From assembly GCA_016199255.1 (NCBI GenBank), contig JACQHA010000017.1:1-8069 (forward strand): 8,069 bases of DNA, in the 5' to 3' direction. The notes under the pieces were generated by a model. It ran no database searches, was not told the DNA's origin, and was given only the letters and a program-made list of their open reading frames with translations. The position numbers were made by a program, and so were the translations under genes. Positions 4,322 through 8,069 of this stretch are shown here, piece after piece (position 1 is the first letter of the stretch; each line of letters starts with the position of its first letter). The DNA is from Deinococcus sp. (lineage in GTDB: Bacteria; Deinococcota; Deinococci; JACQHA01).

Positions 4322-7096
4322 TTGGCACGCGCTGAAGTACGGACCACACTCATGATTGGAGCGGGCGGCACCGGCGTCAGCGCCGTGTCTGATGTACTGA
4401 GGCGGGCGCACGAGAGCCTGAGCAGTCCCGATGCCCTGGGGGTGGCGGCGTTCCTGGGCATTGACGCCAGCGTGGGCGAGGAGCTGCGCCTCCCCAGGAC
4501 TGGCGAGGAGCGGCTGGACGAGCTCCGCTTGCCGCCGGCCAGCTTTGTGCCCCTGGCCATTCCTTCTGGCGAGCTGCGCCAGACTTTAGATAGCGGCAAG
4601 CTGCGCTTTTTGGACTTTGTCCCCCGGCGCATGATTGCCATGGTGAACCAGGAGGCGGGGGCCCGGGCCACACCGCCTTTAGCGCGCGCCGCCTTCCTTT
4701 TACAGCGCAGCCAGACCCGCAAAGCCATTGAGGAGCATTTCCAGCGCGTTATTGACCCGGGGAATGTGCGCCGGGCCATTGACTCTGGCGTCACCCTGAC
4801 CCGCCAGTCCACCATCACTGTCTACCTGGTGTGGACCTCGGTGGGCGGCACTGGCAACGGCAGCGCCGCCGAGCTGGTGCGCTTGATCCGGGAAGTGGCC
4901 CGGGACCTGAAGCTGAAGGTTTTCCTGACAGGCATCTGTATCTTGCCTGGGGCGCACGTGACCATAGACGATAACCGGCGGGCCAAGGCCAACACCTACG
5001 CCATGCTCAAAGAGCTGGAGGCCATGCAGAGTGGCTACTACACCTTCAGTGCCCGCTACAGTGCTGATGGCCCTTTAGTCACTGCCCGGGAGAGGTTCTT
5101 CGATGCGGTCTACCTCCTCCAGAACCGCAACAGCGCCCCCAACCCGGTGACCATTAATGAGCTGCCCAACTTAATTGGCATGGTGGGCCGCTACTTGCAT
5201 GCCCTGGAGTTCACACCGTTGGGCAGCGTGTACACCGCCCGGTTCAACGATGCCGAGGAGGCGCTGGGCACTAGAGACCAGTACGGCCGCACCCGCTGGG
5301 TGGCGTCGTTTGGCTTTTCCAGCATCTACCAGCCAAACCGGGAGATGCTGGAGTACGGCGCCGCGCGACTGGCGCAGCAGGTGTGCAAGGCGCTTACCAA
5401 GCAGGTGGACATGAAAGAGGCGGTGATTGAGTTCCTGCGCACTTCCGGGCTGCACAGCCGGCCGGGAGGGGTGCTAGACCGGATGACTGAGGACAACCCC
5501 AGCTATAGTGGGTCGCTCCAGGACATGATCCGCTCTTACCTGAACCAGAATCTTCTGAACCAGCCGGAGCCACAGCGCCAAATGGAGCGGGTGGCGCAGG
5601 ATATTGCCCGCACCACCAAGCGCGCCCTGGCCGAAGGCGAGGCCAGGATGCTTGAGGAAGGGCGGCGGCTGATTGCCGAGCGTACCTGGGCGCTGGCCAG
5701 TAGTGCGCCGCAGGGCCCGGGCACCGCGTTGAGCTTTTTAATTACGCTGTCCGTCGCCCTGTCCAATGCTGTAGCGGAGATTGGCCGGCAGCAAGACCAG
5801 CTCTCTAGTGCCAAGGGAGAGCTGAATAAGAAGGTGTCACAGCTGGAGGGATTACTGAGCCGCGCCACCCGGTTGCCCCTGACCCAGACTCTGAAGCGCC
5901 GCTCCATCACCCAGCAGGCCCAGGGAGAATTGCTGCGGGCTTACATCGATAGCCAGGGGCTGGCGCTGCGCGCCCAGGTGGCGGAGCACGGGATGGCGCT
6001 CTTTGGCGCCCTCAGGGAGCAGGTGGAGGGCAGAATCACCAGCCTGCGCAAGCTGCTCGATGAGCTCAACGCCCTGCAGCGCCAGTTTGAGGCGCAGGCT
6101 AGCCGCTTCTCCCAGCTGGCCAGCGACTATCGCGCCCCCAACGGCATCAGCTTATTCAAGCCCGGTGATGCTGAGAGGTACTACCGGCGCATGCTGGCTG
6201 GCAGCGCTTCCTTTGAAAATGCCGAGCGGGCTGGGGTGGAAGCGGCCATTGCCAAGACTGTGGTGCCGCGGCTTAACACCGACCGGGCGGACCTGGGGCA
6301 GGCCCTGCTGGCCGACTGCCGCAGCCGGCTGCGGCGCATTGATGTGCTGGATTCGTTCTTGGAGCGCTATCCCCAGGGCAGCGAGCTCCATACCCGGCAG
6401 CTGGAGCAGGTGGTAAACGAGTCAGCGGAGTTCTTAATCACCGACGTGGCCAAGCTGCACGGGGGCCGGGGGGCGCGCATTCGCCTGGTGGGGGTGAAAG
6501 GCGGGGAGCGCAGCCGGTTCAAAGAGCTCCTGGGCGAGATCACCGACGTGCAGGACTGGATCTTCATTGACACCGACGATGACTCGGAGATCCTGTTCCT
6601 CCAGGCTAAAATCGCCCTGCCGTTGCATGCGGTGCGGGCTTTAACCGATTACCAGGCGACCTATAACGACGTGTCAGCCGAATACGATGAGGAAGTGCTG
6701 CACACCGACCCGGCGAACCGGCTGCTGCCGGAGCTGATCCCGGCTGAGAGCCCAGCGGACCCGGCCATTAACTGGGCTACCCACCTGGCGCTGGCCACTG
6801 GCGTGATCCGGGAAGCGCCTGGGGGAGGCAGCTACCTGTACCTGCCGTTTGGCGAGCGGCCTATTAAAGTGGGCTCCGATATCCGCAGCTTCTTCCAGGC
6901 CAACCAGCACCTGCTTATTGACCTGGTGTCGCAGTTCGCCATTAGCCTCAAGCAGCACGACGCCGGGCGCTCCCTGCCCGCCATCTTGGAGCTGCGGGAA
7001 CGCTTCCAGCACGAAGACGGCATTATCAACCCCAACATGATCCGGGAACTGTCGGAGCACATTAACGAGCTGAAAGTGCAAGCCGGAGGGCGCTAG
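4322..7096 (+). CDS. Tubulin/FtsZ-superfamily protein (Tubulin_2-like)
   Basis: A 924-residue, predicted cytoplasmic GTP-binding protein. After the first strand (VRTTLMI) comes the glycine loop GAGGTG (13-18), and AAFLGIDAS (42-50) matches the second strand and its acidic end. TVYLVWTSVGGTGNGSAAEL (166-185) is the strand and phosphate-binding T4 loop characteristic of tubulin/FtsZ proteins. The core GGTGxG is kept, while flanking Val174 and Asn179 depart from the usual tubulin signature. The GTPase-like domain probably extends to about 340-370. Residues 415-460, 484-515 and 540-600 are long charged helices or coiled coils, and 600-924 form a further domain without a motif I recognise (contains LVGVKGGERSRFKELLGEI and SYLYLPFGERPIKVGS). 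It is far longer than FtsZ (about 350-400) or tubulin (about 450). It is co-transcribed with the VWA membrane protein, so a membrane-linked cytoskeletal or remodelling function is inferred. The superfamily assignment is good; polymerisation is unproven. Confidence 0.87.
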   Translation: MARAEVRTTLMIGAGGTGVSAVSDVLRRAHESLSSPDALGVAAFLGIDASVGEELRLPRTGEERLDELRLPPASFVPLAIPSGELRQTLDSGKLRFLDFVPRRMIAMVNQEAGARATPPLARAAFLLQRSQTRKAIEEHFQRVIDPGNVRRAIDSGVTLTRQSTITVYLVWTSVGGTGNGSAAELVRLIREVARDLKLKVFLTGICILPGAHVTIDDNRRAKANTYAMLKELEAMQSGYYTFSARYSADGPLVTARERFFDAVYLLQNRNSAPNPVTINELPNLIGMVGRYLHALEFTPLGSVYTARFNDAEEALGTRDQYGRTRWVASFGFSSIYQPNREMLEYGAARLAQQVCKALTKQVDMKEAVIEFLRTSGLHSRPGGVLDRMTEDNPSYSGSLQDMIRSYLNQNLLNQPEPQRQMERVAQDIARTTKRALAEGEARMLEEGRRLIAERTWALASSAPQGPGTALSFLITLSVALSNAVAEIGRQQDQLSSAKGELNKKVSQLEGLLSRATRLPLTQTLKRRSITQQAQGELLRAYIDSQGLALRAQVAEHGMALFGALREQVEGRITSLRKLLDELNALQRQFEAQASRFSQLASDYRAPNGISLFKPGDAERYYRRMLAGSASFENAERAGVEAAIAKTVVPRLNTDRADLGQALLADCRSRLRRIDVLDSFLERYPQGSELHTRQLEQVVNESAEFLITDVAKLHGGRGARIRLVGVKGGERSRFKELLGEITDVQDWIFIDTDDDSEILFLQAKIALPLHAVRALTDYQATYNDVSAEYDEEVLHTDPANRLLPELIPAESPADPAINWATHLALATGVIREAPGGGSYLYLPFGERPIKVGSDIRSFFQANQHLLIDLVSQFAISLKQHDAGRSLPAILELRERFQHEDGIINPNMIRELSEHINELKVQAGGR

Positions 7097-7098
7097 AT

Positions 7099-7569
7099 TT
7101 ATTTGTGATAGCTTTCGCCCCGCTGGATCGTGCGGGCCCGGTAGAGCTGCTCCAGTAGCACTAGCCTGGCGAGCTGGTGCGGCAGGGTCAGCTTCCCTAG
7201 GGACAGGGTGTCGTGGGACGCAGCCAGCACCTGCTGATCTAGTCCCAGCGCCCCGCCAAGGCAGAACACCGTTTCAGCAGTGCCGTGCGCCTCTAGGGCA
7301 CTCAGCCAGGCTGCCAGCTCCGGGGAAGAGCGCTGCACCCCATTGACAGTGAGCAGCACGACATAAGCCCGGGGCGGAATAGCGGCCAAGAGGCGCTCGG
7401 CCTCTTTGGCCAGCAGCCCTGCCGGATCGGCCTGGGGAGTGATGCGTTGGTCGCGTACCTCCAGCACTCGGGCGCGGCTGTAGTGATTGAGCCGCGCCAG
7501 GTAGTCCTGGCAGAGGGCAGACAGGTGCACATCGCGCAGTTTGCCCACTGCCAAGATGGTAAGAACCAC
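7099..7569 (-). CDS. rlmH: 23S rRNA (pseudouridine-1915-N3)-methyltransferase
   Basis: SPOUT-class methyltransferase that uses S-adenosylmethionine to methylate pseudouridine 1915 of 23S rRNA helix 69 in assembled ribosomes. The 156 residues match the family length. Visible are the N-terminal strand LTILAVGKLRD (3-13), the SAM-knot segment VFCLGGALGLDQQVLA (101-116), LSLGKLTLPHQLARLVLLEQ (122-141), and the hallmark C-terminus YRARTIQRGESYHK (143-156) with the invariant Tyr-His. The start is GTG at 7569, immediately after the TAA of the upstream membrane-protein gene, so translation is probably coupled; no Shine-Dalgarno is evident. Its stop codon lies 2 bp from that of the converging tubulin-like gene. 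No key residue appears lost. Confidence 0.96.
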   Translation of the reverse strand: MVLTILAVGKLRDVHLSALCQDYLARLNHYSRARVLEVRDQRITPQADPAGLLAKEAERLLAAIPPRAYVVLLTVNGVQRSSPELAAWLSALEAHGTAETVFCLGGALGLDQQVLAASHDTLSLGKLTLPHQLARLVLLEQLYRARTIQRGESYHK

Positions 7570-7953
7570 TTAGACCGGCTGCTGCTGGTGCCGACCCTCT
7601 TTCACGAAAATGCTGAGGAAGAAGCCAATGATGCTCAAGAGCAGCGCTGCCCAGAACCCGCTCCAGAAGCCGTGAATCACCAGTAAGCCCGTGAGCTGGG
7701 CGGTAAGTAGCAGCATCAAGGCATTCACTACCAGGGTAAAAAGGCCCAGGGAGAGGATGTTAATGGGCAGGGTGAGGATGAGGAGAATAGGCCGGACTAG
7801 AGCGTTCACAATGCCCAGCACTGCCCCGGCAATGAGCGCCGCGCCTATACGGTCGCTGGTGCTGGCACCGGTCAAGTCCAGGCCAGCATACAGGGCGGCT
7901 ACTATCCACAGCCCCAGGGCGTTAAGACAGGTCCTTAGAATAAACGACCTCAT
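7570..7953 (-). CDS. Small integral membrane protein, phage-holin-4-2/YvlD family
   Basis: A 127-residue protein with four predicted transmembrane helices (about 6-25, 35-52, 55-83 including a proline break, 96-116) and a short hydrophilic tail. The segment IVNALVRPILLILTLPINIL (48-67) is the signature of the Phage_holin_4_2/YvlD group: Asn, then Val-Arg-Pro, then LTLP. Despite the family name, these are usually chromosomal proteins of uncertain role in the cell envelope, often next to PspC-domain genes, as here. GGAGAGG 7 nt before the ATG at 7953 supports the start. It overlaps the upstream PspC-like gene by 32 nt and abuts rlmH. No phage genes are nearby, so lysis is not implied. Confidence 0.88.
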   Translation of the reverse strand: MRSFILRTCLNALGLWIVAALYAGLDLTGASTSDRIGAALIAGAVLGIVNALVRPILLILTLPINILSLGLFTLVVNALMLLLTAQLTGLLVIHGFWSGFWAALLLSIIGFFLSIFVKEGRHQQQPV

Positions 7954-8069
7954 CGGCGTTCCTCTCCGGCAGGATCAAGGCGGCCAGTACGTACAGCAGC
8001 AGCGGCAGGCCCCACCCAGGGATAATTAATACCGCCCAGACAATGCGCACCCAGGTGGGGTCCACATGC
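7922..8069 (-). CDS. PspC-domain membrane protein, N-terminus cut by the window edge
   Basis: Minus-strand frame open from the window edge (first full codon at 8068) to TAA at 7924-7922, 48 residues. The peptide begins HVDPTWVRIVWAVLIIPGWG, continues with LPLLLYVLAALILPE, and ends in a polar tail. This matches the second half of the PspC fold: (G)VDPTxVRxxW, a hydrophobic helix with a small-residue turn, then LLY-x-x-x-x-LILPE. PspC proteins are membrane components linked to envelope-stress responses. The conserved N-terminal 'gvcgGlaeyf' segment would lie outside the window and cannot be checked. The 3' end overlaps the holin-like gene by 32 nt, implying a coupled operon. Confidence 0.78.
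   Translation of the reverse strand, partial: HVDPTWVRIVWAVLIIPGWGLPLLLYVLAALILPERNADEVVYSKDLS

Noticed and set aside
4210..4818. 202-codon minus-strand open frame, and similar long antisense frames across the VWA and tubulin genes
   Set aside because: Ser/Arg/Pro-rich shadow translations of GC-rich DNA without motifs, fully inside genes supported by family motifs and ribosome binding sites.
7090..7125. Bidirectional terminator between the tubulin-like gene and rlmH
   Set aside because: Only 2 bp separate the stop codons, and no inverted repeat with a T-run is visible.
7570..7953. Prophage lysis gene, because the family is named phage holin
   Set aside because: No endolysin, structural or integrase genes lie nearby. 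The family is mostly chromosomal and often sits beside PspC, as here.

Overview
The window is a gene-dense, GC-rich piece of bacterial chromosome with almost no spare DNA. It looks like housekeeping genes surrounding one unusual two-gene cassette. Nothing in it indicates a phage, plasmid, transposon or CRISPR array. I cannot assign the host firmly. High GC, apparent leaderless starts, and a tubulin-like plus VWA protein pair would fit a Chloroflexota-type or similar deep-branching, possibly thermophilic, bacterium, but this is a low-confidence inference.

Left part (1-2917). leuB (3-isopropylmalate dehydrogenase, cut by the left edge, minus strand) is divergent from tmk (dTMP kinase, plus strand). 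Both have a -10 box placed so that transcription should begin at or within about 2 nt of the start codon, and neither has a Shine-Dalgarno sequence. tmk converges on, and overlaps by 62 bp, a minus-strand stand-alone PD-(D/E)XK nuclease with four cysteines placed as in Fe-S RecB/AddB/Cas4-type nucleases. That nuclease also has a perfect TATAAT just before its ATG. Upstream of it on the same strand are an unrecognised 197-residue protein (coiled coil plus Ala/Pro/Lys tail) and a tRNA-Pro(CGG) gene with encoded CCA and a clear promoter.

Middle part (2918-7096). This plus-strand two-gene operon is the most interesting content. The first gene encodes a secreted or periplasm-facing von Willebrand factor A domain with an intact MIDAS-like motif, one transmembrane helix, and a cytoplasmic FHA-like domain that seems to have lost the phosphopeptide-binding arginine. 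Fourteen bases later comes a 924-residue tubulin/FtsZ-superfamily protein (Tubulin_2-like) with a GAGGTG N-terminal loop, a GGTGNG nucleotide-binding signature and a long alpha-helical/coiled-coil region. It starts at TTG behind a consensus AGGAGG. Together they suggest a GTP-dependent cytoskeletal element tethered to a membrane adhesion or sensor protein.

Right part (7099-8069). A tightly packed minus-strand operon converges on the tubulin gene with only 2 bp between stop codons. In transcription order it contains a PspC-domain protein (cut by the right edge), a four-helix membrane protein of the phage-holin-4-2/YvlD family, and rlmH (23S rRNA pseudouridine-1915 N3-methyltransferase). The genes overlap by 32 nt and then abut exactly.

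No stretch longer than 300 bases lacks a gene. The longest non-coding gaps are about 142 bp (2918-3059), 105 bp (2736-2840) and 61 bp (696-756).
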